Part shown: in pieces, positions 35,340-43,680 of the stretch | How positions within the stretch are numbered: the stretch's first letter is position 1 | Layout of the letters: each line of letters begins with the position of its first letter | Assembly: GCF_002261215.1 (NCBI RefSeq) | Contig: NZ_NEVS01000004.1 | Location: 2,976,001-3,040,000 of the forward strand | Reading direction: 5' to 3' | Length of the DNA stretch: 64,000 nucleotides | Source of the DNA: Bordetella genomosp. 11 | Lineage (GTDB): Bacteria; Pseudomonadota; Gammaproteobacteria; Burkholderiales; Burkholderiaceae_B | Notes under the pieces: model-generated | Seen by the model: the letters and a program-made list of their open reading frames with translations, nothing else | Told to the model about the DNA's origin: nothing | The model's database searches: none | Translations under genes and position numbers: made by a program

Positions 35340-37136
35340 ATGTCAGCCACTGTCGGAGACTTCATCGTCGAACGCCTGTACGCATGGGGCGTGCGGCGCA
35401 TCTATGGCTACCCCGGGGACGGCATCAACGGCGTCTTCGGCGCAATGAACCGGGCCAAGGAAAAGATCGAGTTCATCCAGGCGCGCCACGAAGAGATGGC
35501 GGCCTTCATGGCATCCGCGCACGCCAAGTTCACCGGCGAGCTGGGCGTATGCATCGCCACATCCGGCCCCGGCGCCTCGCACCTGATCACCGGCATGTAC
35601 GACGCCCGCATGGACCATATGCCGATGCTCGCCATCTCCGGGCAGCAGGCGCGCGCGGCGCTGGGGGGCCATTACCAGCAGGAGCTGGACCTGGTGTCGA
35701 TGTTCAAGGATGTGGCCGGCGGCTTCGTGCAACAGGCCAGCGTGCCAGCCCAGGTACGCCACCTGGTCGACCGCGCGGTGCGTACCGCGCTGGGCCAGAA
35801 GCTGGTAACCGCCATCGTTCTGCCCAACGACCTGCAGGACCTGCCCTACGAAGCGCCGGGGCGCAAACATGGCACGGTGCATTCGGGAGTGGGCTATAGC
35901 GCGCCGCGTGTCGTGCCGCAGCAGGAAGACCTGCGCCGTGCGGCCGAGGTGTTGAACGCCGGCAAGAAAGTGGCCATCCTGGTGGGCGCGGGCGCCCTGC
36001 ACGCCACCGACGAAGTCATCGCGATCGCGGACAAACTGGGAGCCGGCGTGGCCAAGGCCTTGCTCGGCAAGGCCGCCCTGCCCGACGATCTGCCGTGGGT
36101 GACCGGATCCATCGGCCTGCTGGGCACGGAGCCCAGCTACAAGCTGATGACGGAGTGCGACACGCTGCTGATGATCGGCTCCGGCTTTCCGTACTCCGAG
36201 TTCCTGCCGAAGGAGGGCCAGGCGCGCGGGGTGCAGATCGATATCAAGCCGGACATGCTAAGCCTGCGCTACCCCATGGAAGTGAATCTGGTCGGCGACA
36301 GCGCGGAAACCCTGCGCGAGTTGCTGCCGCTGCTGCAGCCGCATACCGATACGGCGTGGCGCAAGTCCATCGAGGGTTGGACCGCCGACTGGTGGAAGAA
36401 GCTGGAGGAACGGGCCCTGGCCGATGCCGAAGGCGGCGTCAATCCGCAGCGGACGATCTGGGAGCTATCGCCGCGCATTCCTTCCAACGCCATCGTCACC
36501 AGCGACTCCGGCTCGGTCGCCAACTGGTATGCGCGGGATCTGAAAGTGCAGCGCGGCATGATGTGCTCGCTGTCGGGCGGGCTGGCCTCGATGGGCGCCG
36601 CCGTCCCTTACGCCATCGCCGCCAAGTTCGCCTACCCCGACCGCCCCGTCATCGCGCTGGTCGGCGACGGCGCCATGCAGATGAACAACATGGCCGAACT
36701 GATCACGGTGGCCAAGTACTGGAAGCGGTGGAGCGACCCGCGCTGGATCTGCATGGTCCTGAACAACTGCGACCTGAACCAGGTGACCTGGGAACAGCGC
36801 GTGATGGAAGGCGATCCCAAGTTCGAGGCGTCGCAGACGATTCCTTCCGTGCCCTACCACCAGTTCGCCGAGTCCATAGGCCTGCGCGGCATCTATGTCG
36901 ACAGCGCCGCGGCGATGGGCGCGGCCTGGGACCAGGCGCTGGCTTCGGACCGGCCCGTAGTGATCGAAGTCAAAAGCGATCCCAACGTGCCGCCGCTGCC
37001 GCCGCACATTACGCTGGCGCAGGCCAAGGCGTTTGCCAGCACGCTGATCAAGGGCGACCCCGACCAGGGTCATGTGTTGCTGAATACGGCCAAGCAGGTG
37101 CTGGGCAGCGTGTTGCCGGGGAACAAGGACAAATAA
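35340..37136 (+). CDS. Thiamine-diphosphate-dependent enzyme (pyruvate oxidase/acetolactate synthase family)
   Basis: A 598-residue three-domain ThDP enzyme. Domain order: N-terminal pyrimidine domain with catalytic Glu51 in ARHEEMAAF; a central FAD/UDP-type domain (about 190-330); and a C-terminal pyrophosphate domain with GDGAMQMNNMAEL (Asp443) and the LNNCDLNQVTWEQR Mg-binding segment. It decarboxylates a 2-keto acid, most like PoxB-type pyruvate oxidases; a carboligase role is possible. It is annotated in many proteobacteria only as a ThDP-requiring protein. The SDR that follows may use its product. The ATG at 35340 has a strong GGAGG element. Confidence 0.9.
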   Translation: MSATVGDFIVERLYAWGVRRIYGYPGDGINGVFGAMNRAKEKIEFIQARHEEMAAFMASAHAKFTGELGVCIATSGPGASHLITGMYDARMDHMPMLAISGQQARAALGGHYQQELDLVSMFKDVAGGFVQQASVPAQVRHLVDRAVRTALGQKLVTAIVLPNDLQDLPYEAPGRKHGTVHSGVGYSAPRVVPQQEDLRRAAEVLNAGKKVAILVGAGALHATDEVIAIADKLGAGVAKALLGKAALPDDLPWVTGSIGLLGTEPSYKLMTECDTLLMIGSGFPYSEFLPKEGQARGVQIDIKPDMLSLRYPMEVNLVGDSAETLRELLPLLQPHTDTAWRKSIEGWTADWWKKLEERALADAEGGVNPQRTIWELSPRIPSNAIVTSDSGSVANWYARDLKVQRGMMCSLSGGLASMGAAVPYAIAAKFAYPDRPVIALVGDGAMQMNNMAELITVAKYWKRWSDPRWICMVLNNCDLNQVTWEQRVMEGDPKFEASQTIPSVPYHQFAESIGLRGIYVDSAAAMGAAWDQALASDRPVVIEVKSDPNVPPLPPHITLAQAKAFASTLIKGDPDQGHVLLNTAKQVLGSVLPGNKDK

Positions 37137-37211
37137 CGGCCTGGGATGGCAACCACCGGCGAGCCATGGCGCCGCCGAATCGACGCTAACCATCCGGCCG
37201 GAGGACTTCCC

Positions 37212-38213
37212 ATGCCGCATCGCAAGCACACCATCCACACCGTCGTCATCACCGGGGCAAGCGCCGGTGTCGGCCGTGCGACGGCTTTGGAGTTCGCGCG
37301 CCAGGGCGCCGACGTCGCGCTGTTGGCCCGCGACGCCAAGGCGCTGGGCGCGACCGCGCGGGAGGTCCGCGAGCTGGGCGTCCGCGCCCTGCCCATCGCC
37401 GTCGACGTCGCCGACGCCAAGGCGGTGCACCGCGCCGCGGAACAGGTAGAGGACGAACTCGGGCCCATGGACGTATGGGTCAACAACGCCATGCTGACCG
37501 TGTTCTCGCCGCTCTCCAAGCTGACCCCGGAGGAATACGCGCGGGTCACGGAAGTCACCTACCTGGGCCAGGTCTACGGCACGATGGCGGCCTTGCGCCA
37601 TATGCGGCCGCGCGACCGCGGCACCATCGTACAGGTCGGATCCGCCCTCGCCTACCGCGCCATCCCCCTGCAATCGGCCTACTGCGGCGCCAAGCATGGC
37701 GTGCGCGGTTTCACCGATTCCCTGCGTAGCGAACTGATGCACGATCGCAGCCGCGTCCACGTCACCATGGTGCAAATGCCAGCGCTGAACACGCCGCAGT
37801 TCGATTGGGCGGAATGCCACATGCCCTACGCGCCCCAGCCGGTGCCGCCCATCTTCCAGCCGGAGGTCGCGGCACGCGCCATCGTCTGGGCCGCGCGCCA
37901 CCGGCGCCGCGAACTGTATGTGGGCATGCCCGCCATCAAAGCCATTGTCGCCAACAAGTTCTTTCCCGGACTGCTGGACAGATACCTGGCCCGTACCAAC
38001 TACGCCGCCCAGCGCCGGCAACCGCTGGCCCCGCCGCCGCGCGCCTCCAACCTTTGGCAACCGGTGCCCCGCCTGCATTCGACGCACGGTTCGTTCGACG
38101 AACGGTCGCAAGGCCGCAGCCCAGCCCTGTGGGCCTCCACCCATCGGGCGGCCTTGCTGGGCGCAGGCCTGGCGCTGGGCGGCCTGCTCTGGGCCGCGCT
38201 GTCCAGGCGCTGA
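37212..38213 (+). CDS. SDR-family oxidoreductase with C-terminal membrane segment
   Basis: A 333-residue SDR. TGASAGVGRATALEF is the coenzyme site near residue 15, VNNAM follows, and AYCGAKHGVRGF supplies the Tyr-x3-Lys pair. Beyond the Rossmann domain lies a Pro/Arg-rich linker and a hydrophobic C-terminal segment ALLGAGLALGGLLWAALSRR, so the enzyme is probably anchored to the inner membrane. GGAGGA precedes the ATG at 37212; the upstream codon at 37146 lacks one. It lies 75 bp after the ThDP enzyme. Confidence 0.88.
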   Translation: MPHRKHTIHTVVITGASAGVGRATALEFARQGADVALLARDAKALGATAREVRELGVRALPIAVDVADAKAVHRAAEQVEDELGPMDVWVNNAMLTVFSPLSKLTPEEYARVTEVTYLGQVYGTMAALRHMRPRDRGTIVQVGSALAYRAIPLQSAYCGAKHGVRGFTDSLRSELMHDRSRVHVTMVQMPALNTPQFDWAECHMPYAPQPVPPIFQPEVAARAIVWAARHRRRELYVGMPAIKAIVANKFFPGLLDRYLARTNYAAQRRQPLAPPPRASNLWQPVPRLHSTHGSFDERSQGRSPALWASTHRAALLGAGLALGGLLWAALSRR

Positions 38214-38250
38214 GCGCCATGGCCGGGCGCGTCGAGGACTACGCCTACTC

Positions 38251-38910
38251 ATGCACGACATCCTGCATCGCATCGCGGTCGTTTATATCGGCCTTTGCCT
38301 GTTCAGTGCCGCCTGGACGATCGCCGACATGTATGCGTGGGGTCACCGGCAGCCCATGAAGGTGATGGAAGCGGTGTGGCCGCTGACCATGCTTTATTGG
38401 GGGCCCGTGGGACTCGCCGCCTACTATTGGTTCGGGCGACCGCACCCGGGCCGCGAGGCCCGCGGGAAGCCGCCGATGTGGCAGGCGGTGTTCAAGGGTG
38501 CCTCGCATTGCGGCGCCGGTTGCGCCCTGGGCGACTTCATCGGCGATTGGATCGCTTTCCTCTGCGCCCTGACCCTGTTCGGATCGGAGCTGGCGGGCAA
38601 GATCGCCGCCGGCTTCGCGTTCGCCTATGTATTGGGTATCGCCTTCCAGTATTTCTCGGTCGCGCCGATGCGGCACCTCGGCGTGGCGCAAGGCCTGTGG
38701 GCCGCCGTCAAGATCGACACCGTGTCCCTGGTCGCGTACGAGATCGGCATGTTCGCCTGGATGGCGTTGCGCACGGCGGTTTATCCGGACCTGAAACCCA
38801 CCCAGGCCAGCTACTGGTTCATGATGCAGATCGCAATGATCGTCGGCTTCGGCACCACGTATCCCGTGAACTGGTGGCTGATCCGTCGCGGCATCAAGGA
38901 GCGGATGTGA
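38251..38910 (+). CDS. DUF4396-family membrane protein
   Basis: A 219-residue integral membrane protein with about six hydrophobic segments. The motif KGASHCGAGCALGDFIGDW, with paired cysteines and a His, is the hallmark of DUF4396; family members resemble divalent-metal or copper-related membrane proteins but function is not established. It starts 37 bp after the SDR and probably shares a transcript with the ThDP enzyme and SDR. Confidence 0.85.
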   Translation: MHDILHRIAVVYIGLCLFSAAWTIADMYAWGHRQPMKVMEAVWPLTMLYWGPVGLAAYYWFGRPHPGREARGKPPMWQAVFKGASHCGAGCALGDFIGDWIAFLCALTLFGSELAGKIAAGFAFAYVLGIAFQYFSVAPMRHLGVAQGLWAAVKIDTVSLVAYEIGMFAWMALRTAVYPDLKPTQASYWFMMQIAMIVGFGTTYPVNWWLIRRGIKERM

Positions 38911-38932
38911 TGTCCGTTGCATCGGCATTCGC

Positions 38933-38949
38933 GCCGGGGCAGGCCCGGC
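38933..38949. terminator. Possible shared hairpin between DUF4396 and tRNA-Ser
   Basis: GCCGGG and CCCGGC pair around a 5-base loop between the convergent DUF4396 and tRNA-Ser genes. No T-run on either strand. Confidence 0.35.
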
Positions 38950-38973
38950 ACCAAAAGCGATGGCCCATGACGA

Positions 38974-39355
38974 TGGCGGAAGGTGTGAGATTCGAACTCA
39001 CGAGGGCCGTGAAGCCCCGCCGGTTTTCCTTACCCCTATGGCTTTCGCCACCAGGCCTTGCCTGTTTGCGGGTCTGGACTTTGCCTTCACCATGGTCCTG
39101 CAAAAAACAGAACGTTAGGTGGGAGCCGTCAAGTCTCTACACGTTATCGATGCGTTGAATCCGCGGTGGGTTCGCACCCATTCAGCGGATCCGGGGACGG
39201 CCATCGGAACAGTCGTGCCCGCATCGATCTTCGCTCGGCGTTACCTCGGATGGCTCCAGGGGCTTCGCCGAATTTGACTCCTTACATCCCCCGGGTTTCC
39301 CCAAGGGCGCTCGATTGAACAAGACCGGTGCATTCAACCACTCTGCCAACCTTCC
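38974..39355 (-). tRNA. tRNA-Ser (anticodon UGA), split by a group I intron
   Basis: Exon 1 is 39321-39355 (35 nt) and exon 2 is 38974-39028 (55 nt, including CCA); joined they give a 90-nt serine tRNA. Acceptor stem GGAAGGT/ACCTTCC, discriminator G, anticodon stem CCGGT/ACCGG and loop CTTGAAA read as anticodon TGA. A long variable arm (GGGGCTTCACGGCCC region) and T-arm GTGAG-TTCGAAT-CTCAC follow. The intron lies between U34 and G35, inside the anticodon, so the tRNA cannot function until it is spliced. A tRNA finder run with default bacterial settings may miss or misreport this gene. Confidence 0.93.
39029..39320 (-). ncRNA. Group I self-splicing intron (IC3-like, Azoarcus-type), 292 nt, no ORF
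   Basis: Numbered on the minus strand. The 5' exon ends in U and the intron ends in G, as group I splicing requires. Guide nucleotides 9-11 (GAG) pair with the exon's CUU, giving the U-G wobble of a short P1. P2 is a hairpin 14-33 with a GAAA loop. P3 pairs 40-45 (GGAGTC) with 194-199 (GGCTCC). P4 pairs 50-55 (TCGGCG) with 81-86 (CGCCGA). The P7 region holds GTAGAGACTTGACGG (about 180-194) and its partner AGTCC (241-245). P8 is CACC/GGTG. P9 is TGGC-GAAA-GCCA (271-282). The core closely resembles the Azoarcus tRNA-Ile intron. A larger P6-region extension (93-175) closes with a 9-bp helix. No homing-endonuclease frame is present. Confidence 0.93.
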
Positions 39356-39388
39356 ACGGGCGGGATTGTATCGGATTTCCCCCGGACG

Positions 39389-40918
39389 CTAGGCGCGCGG
39401 GTTGAAGGGGTCCTTGATGCCCGCGCCCGTATCGATCCAGACACTCTTGGTTTCGGTGAACTCGTAAATGGCGTGCAGGCCGTTCTCCCGCCCGATGCCG
39501 CTTTCCTTCATGCCGCCGAAAGGGGTGGCCCAGTTAGTGCGCCGGTAGGTGTTGATCCAGACCGTGCCGGCGCGCACGCGGGCCGCCATGCGATGCGCGC
39601 GCTTGACATCGCGGGTCCAAACGCCCGCGGCCAGGCCATACCGCGTATCGTTGGCGATCCGTACCGCATCTTCCTCATCCTTGAACGGGATCAGGCAAAG
39701 CACCGGGCCGAACACCTCTTCCTGGGCAATGCGCATATCGTTGCGCACGCCGCCGAAGATCGTCGGCTCGATAAAGAAGCCGTTGGCAAGCGACGGGTCG
39801 GACGGCGGTTTGCCGCCGCATAGCAGCGTTGCCCCGTCTTCCCGCGCGACGTCGATCCAGTGCCGGGTCTTGTCATATTGCGCGCGGCAGGCCAGCGTGC
39901 CCATTTCCGTTTCGGGATCGAGCGGGTCGCCGACCTTGATGCGCCCGGTTCGCGCGATCAGCCGTTCGGCGAAAGCGTCATGGATATCGGCATGCACCAG
40001 GGCGCGCGAGCCGGCCAGGCAGGTCTGGCCCGTCGCCGCGAAAATCCCGGCGAGAACGCCGTTCAGGGCGCTGTCCAGATCGGCATCCTCGAAGATGATA
40101 TTCGGCGACTTGCCGCCCAGCTCCAGCGACACGCGTGCCAGCCGCTCGGCGGCCGTCGCCGCGATCTTCTTCCCGACCGAGGTAGAGCCGGTGAACGCGA
40201 TCTTGGCCACGTCCGGGTGGCGGGCCAGTGCCGCGCCGACCGCGCCATCGCCGGTCACGACGTTGACGACCCCCGCGGGGAAGCCTGCCGCCTCGAACAT
40301 CTCCGCCAGCAGCAGCGTGGAGATCGGCGTGATTTCCGAAGGCTTGATGACCACCGTATTGCCGGCGGCCAGGGCTGGGCACAGTTTCCAGAAGAGCAGG
40401 GACAGCGGGCTGTTCCACGGCGTGATGGCCGCGATGACGCCGATGGGCTCGCGCACCGTGAAGTTCAGCATGTCGGGCACGCTGAGGGGGATGGTTTCGC
40501 CATGGATCATTTCCGCGGCGCCGGCGAAGTAATAGCAGTACGAAGCCAGCGCGCGCGTCTGTCCCAGCACCTCCCGGATAAGCTTGCCGTTTTCCAGCAC
40601 CTGCACATTGGCCAGTTCCTGGACGTCCCCCTCGATCAGTTGACCCAGTTTGCGCAGCAGCCGTGCGCGGTAGGCGGGTGTGCCGCGTGCCCACTCGCCT
40701 TGTTCGAATGCCCGGCGCGCCGCGGTCACGGCCCGATCCACGTCGCCGGCCGTGGCGGCGGGCGCGCTCGCCCAGCCCTGCCCCGTGTAGGGATCGATGC
40801 TTTCGAAGGCGCGCCCGTCCGCGGCATCCACCTGCTCGCCGGCGATCAACATCCGATAGGCTCGATAGGGGCGCGCGCGCAGGCCAGCCGATTCCTGCAT
40901 GGAAGGTGCGTCATTCAT
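39389..40918 (-). CDS. Aldehyde dehydrogenase (NAD(P)-dependent)
   Basis: A 509-residue ALDH. Catalytic Glu266 lies in VSLELGGK and nucleophile Cys300 in ATGQTCLAG; the coenzyme loop FTGSTSVGK is at about 242-250. This composition fits broad-range enzymes that oxidise aliphatic or aromatic aldehydes to acids. It is 16 bp downstream of a Bug gene on the same strand and shares the region with hydantoinase subunits. The ATG at 40918 is used; the open frame extends upstream into the Bug gene but shows no family similarity there. Confidence 0.94.
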   Translation of the reverse strand: MNDAPSMQESAGLRARPYRAYRMLIAGEQVDAADGRAFESIDPYTGQGWASAPAATAGDVDRAVTAARRAFEQGEWARGTPAYRARLLRKLGQLIEGDVQELANVQVLENGKLIREVLGQTRALASYCYYFAGAAEMIHGETIPLSVPDMLNFTVREPIGVIAAITPWNSPLSLLFWKLCPALAAGNTVVIKPSEITPISTLLLAEMFEAAGFPAGVVNVVTGDGAVGAALARHPDVAKIAFTGSTSVGKKIAATAAERLARVSLELGGKSPNIIFEDADLDSALNGVLAGIFAATGQTCLAGSRALVHADIHDAFAERLIARTGRIKVGDPLDPETEMGTLACRAQYDKTRHWIDVAREDGATLLCGGKPPSDPSLANGFFIEPTIFGGVRNDMRIAQEEVFGPVLCLIPFKDEEDAVRIANDTRYGLAAGVWTRDVKRAHRMAARVRAGTVWINTYRRTNWATPFGGMKESGIGRENGLHAIYEFTETKSVWIDTGAGIKDPFNPRA

Positions 40919-40934
40919 CTGGATCGTCTCCGGG

Positions 40935-41918
40935 TTATTCGACCATGGGGATATTCGCCTTGCGGACCACATCCCCCCAATATTGCTTCTGGGCCAACAG
41001 CCATGTGCGGAAGGCCTCCGGGCTCTTGCTGGCGACCGGCTGCAGGCCCACGGCGCGCAGCTTGTCGCCATAGGCGCCGTCCTTCGATATCTCGGTCAGG
41101 ACGCGATGCAGCGTCATCACGATGTCGCGCGGGGTATCGGGCGGCGCGGCCACGCCCAGCCATGCGATCGCCTCGAAGCCAGGCAAGGTCTCGGACATGG
41201 TGGGTACGTCCGGAACGGTGGGAGAACGCTCCAGCGTCGTTACCGCCAGCGCGCGCAAGCGGCCGCCCTTGATCTGCCCCAAGGGCGAAGGCAGGGAATC
41301 GATGAAGAAGGTGACTTGCCCTCCCATCACGTCGGCAATCGCCGGCGCCGCGCCCTTGTAGGGAACATGCAATAACCGGGTGCCCGTGGACAGTGCGAAC
41401 AGTTCGCTGATCAGGTGCGGCCCGCTGCCCGGTCCGAACGACCCGTATGAAATCGCGTTCGGCTTCTCCTTCGCCGCCTTCACCAAGTCCGCGACGGACT
41501 TGTACGGGCTTTCCGAGGACACGACCATTACGTACGGAAACGAGACCACTTCCGAAATGGGCGTGAAGCCATCGACCGGATCGAACGGAAAATTCGGCTT
41601 CAGATTGGGCGAAACCGTATGCACCGTGGCGGACATCAGCAGCAGCGTGTAGCCGTCCGGCTCGGCGCGCGCCACCGCACTGGAGCCGATCTGTCCCGTG
41701 GCGCCCGGCTTGTTCTCGACGATCACCGGCTGGCCCAGTTTGTCGGACAGTTTTTCGGCCAGCGCGCGGCCCACCATGTCCACCGTGCCCGCGGCGGTCC
41801 ACGGCACCACCAGTTTGATGGGGCGTTCGGGATAGGCGGCCGATGCGGGCGCCGCGCAATGCAGGGCGAGCGCGGCGCCCATGATCGAGATAGTGCGCTT
41901 CCAGGTAAATCCTTTCAT
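40935..41918 (-). CDS. Bug-family (TTT) periplasmic substrate-binding protein
   Basis: A 327-residue receptor. The signal peptide is MKGFTWKRTISIMGAALALHCAAPASAAYP. Mature motifs: VVPWTAAGTVDMVGRALAEKLSDKLGQ, AEPDGYTLLLMSAT, HVPYKGAAPAIADVMGGQV. It precedes the aldehyde dehydrogenase gene and follows the hydantoinase B gene, separated from the latter by a strong hairpin (41971-42005), so it may be transcribed separately or by read-through. Confidence 0.94.
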   Translation of the reverse strand: MKGFTWKRTISIMGAALALHCAAPASAAYPERPIKLVVPWTAAGTVDMVGRALAEKLSDKLGQPVIVENKPGATGQIGSSAVARAEPDGYTLLLMSATVHTVSPNLKPNFPFDPVDGFTPISEVVSFPYVMVVSSESPYKSVADLVKAAKEKPNAISYGSFGPGSGPHLISELFALSTGTRLLHVPYKGAAPAIADVMGGQVTFFIDSLPSPLGQIKGGRLRALAVTTLERSPTVPDVPTMSETLPGFEAIAWLGVAAPPDTPRDIVMTLHRVLTEISKDGAYGDKLRAVGLQPVASKSPEAFRTWLLAQKQYWGDVVRKANIPMVE

Positions 41919-41970
41919 GCTTCTACTCCCCTTGACATCGATTGATGGCCGGCAGGCCTGCTTGTCCAGG

Positions 41971-42005
41971 CACGAAAGCGGGCTCCACCGGAGCCCGCTT
42001 TCGTG
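41971..42005 (-). terminator. Perfect 16-bp hairpin after the hydantoinase operon
   Basis: CACGAAAGCGGGCTCC (41971-41986) and its exact complement (41990-42005) flank a 3-base loop. It begins 10 bases after the hydantoinase B stop on the minus strand. The stem is very stable but is not followed by a T-run; it most likely ends or attenuates the hyuAB transcript before the Bug and aldehyde dehydrogenase genes. Confidence 0.65.
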
Positions 42006-42015
42006 CCATTGCGCC

Positions 42016-43680
42016 TTATGCCGCGTAACCGTAGAACTGCCTCGCATGCTCGGGCGTGATCAGCCCGTTCTTCAAATCCTCTTCGACCCTATCCCGGCTG
42101 CGCGCCTTCGGGTCGCCGTAGCCGCCCCCGCCTGGAATGTGGCTGACGATGCGATCGCCGGCACGCAACGTTACCTGCCTTCCGGCGTCCTCGCGGGTGC
42201 CGCGTATCGACAGATAGCCGCAGGGTGCGCTGCCCCCGCCCAGCACACCTTCCGGCGGATACACGAAACGGCCGCCACGAAAACTCGCCAGCACATCGCC
42301 CACCGGTCCGACATCCCCGTCCAGCAGGCGCAGGACGTACCTCTGGCCGAAGCCGCCACGGAACATCCCGGGACCGGCGGAATCCTCCCACAGCGAACGT
42401 TCCTCGACGATCATCGGCACCTCGCTTTCGATGACCTCGGCCGGCGTATTGCCAACGTTGTAGGGAAAGGCAAGGCAGGAAATGCCATCCTTGGCAGCCC
42501 GCGCGCCCAGGCCACCGCTGGACACGTTGAACGGCGCGAAATTCTCGCCGTCGCGGCGCTTGCCGAACATGTACTGGCCCCACATCGGGGTCGCCCCCGC
42601 GCCCGCGCAAATACGATCGGATGCGCCAGGCGCGACAGCCTGGTACACCAGGTCGGGCAGAAAGGTCCCGATGGCAGTCCGCCCGAAAACCGGCGCCGGG
42701 AAGGTGCAGTTGAGCACACTGCCCTCTTCCGCCACGATGGTGATCGGTCGCAGGGTACCCTCGTTGATGGAGACCGGCAGGTTCAGCATGCACAACACAC
42801 CGAAGTATGTGTATGCCGAGGTATAGGCGAGCGTGCAATTGATGGCCGGCTTGACCTGCGCGGAGGAACCCGAAAAATCCACGACGATGCGGCCGTCCGC
42901 AATGGTGACTGCCGTGTGGATGGTCACGATTTCGCCGCCCACGATATCGATCCTGGCCTCATGGCGATAGACGCCCGGCTTGAGCCGCCGGATCTCCTCG
43001 CGGGTGACGGTCTCGCTGCGTTCGACGATTTCGTCGGACAGCCCCTGCAAGTCCGGCCAGTTCATCTCGGCGCAAACGTCGCGCAAACGCTCACCGCCCA
43101 CGTGGCAGGCCGAGACCTGCGCCTGCAGGTCTCCCAGCACGGTTTCGTGCGAGCGCACGTTGGCGGCGATGAAGGCCTGCACGTCGGCATTCAGGACGCC
43201 TTCGCGGTAATACTTGAGCATGGGGATGCGCAAGCCTTCTTCGTAGTTGTCGCGGCTTTCCGTGGTGGCGCGGCGCCCGCCGATATCCACGTGATGGCAG
43301 CACGTCACCACGTAGGCGATATGCCGGCCATCGAAGAACACCGGCACCATGATCGTGATGTCGTTGTGATGGCCGCTGCCGGCCCACGGATCGTTGCCGA
43401 TGAAGACATCGCCTTCCTGGAAACTGCCTTTGGGATAGTGATCCAGGATGTTGCGCAGCATCGTTCCCAGCGGCCCGCACAGGCCTGGCGTACTGGCCGG
43501 CGTCTGCGCCAGCAGGCGGGCCTCGGCGTCGAAGATGGCGCAGCCGAAATCGCCGATATCGCGCACCACGGTCGAGAACGAGGTGCGGCGCAAGGTAGAG
43601 CCGAGTTCGCCGACGATGGAAATCAGGCGGCGCCAGAGCATCTCCAGGGTGACTGGGTCGATGCGGTTTTGCGTGGTCAT
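42016..43680 (-). CDS. Hydantoinase B/oxoprolinase-family subunit
   Basis: A 554-residue protein of the HyuB/acetone-carboxylase alpha-like family. Motifs include LGSTLRRTSFSTVVRDIGDFGCAIFDAEARL near the N-terminus, the metal-site region GSGHHNDITIMVPVF, and GPGMFRGGFGQRYVLR. With the A subunit it forms ATP-dependent N-methylhydantoinase or 5-oxoprolinase-like enzymes. Its start overlaps the end of the A subunit gene by 4 bp (ATGA), so translation is coupled. Confidence 0.93.
   Translation of the reverse strand: MTTQNRIDPVTLEMLWRRLISIVGELGSTLRRTSFSTVVRDIGDFGCAIFDAEARLLAQTPASTPGLCGPLGTMLRNILDHYPKGSFQEGDVFIGNDPWAGSGHHNDITIMVPVFFDGRHIAYVVTCCHHVDIGGRRATTESRDNYEEGLRIPMLKYYREGVLNADVQAFIAANVRSHETVLGDLQAQVSACHVGGERLRDVCAEMNWPDLQGLSDEIVERSETVTREEIRRLKPGVYRHEARIDIVGGEIVTIHTAVTIADGRIVVDFSGSSAQVKPAINCTLAYTSAYTYFGVLCMLNLPVSINEGTLRPITIVAEEGSVLNCTFPAPVFGRTAIGTFLPDLVYQAVAPGASDRICAGAGATPMWGQYMFGKRRDGENFAPFNVSSGGLGARAAKDGISCLAFPYNVGNTPAEVIESEVPMIVEERSLWEDSAGPGMFRGGFGQRYVLRLLDGDVGPVGDVLASFRGGRFVYPPEGVLGGGSAPCGYLSIRGTREDAGRQVTLRAGDRIVSHIPGGGGYGDPKARSRDRVEEDLKNGLITPEHARQFYGYAA

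Noticed and set aside
39029..39320. Possibility that the tRNA-Ser insert is an insertion sequence or a broken tRNA
   Set aside because: The insert has no terminal repeats, target duplication or transposase, while its ends and internal helices fit a group I intron and both exons are intact.
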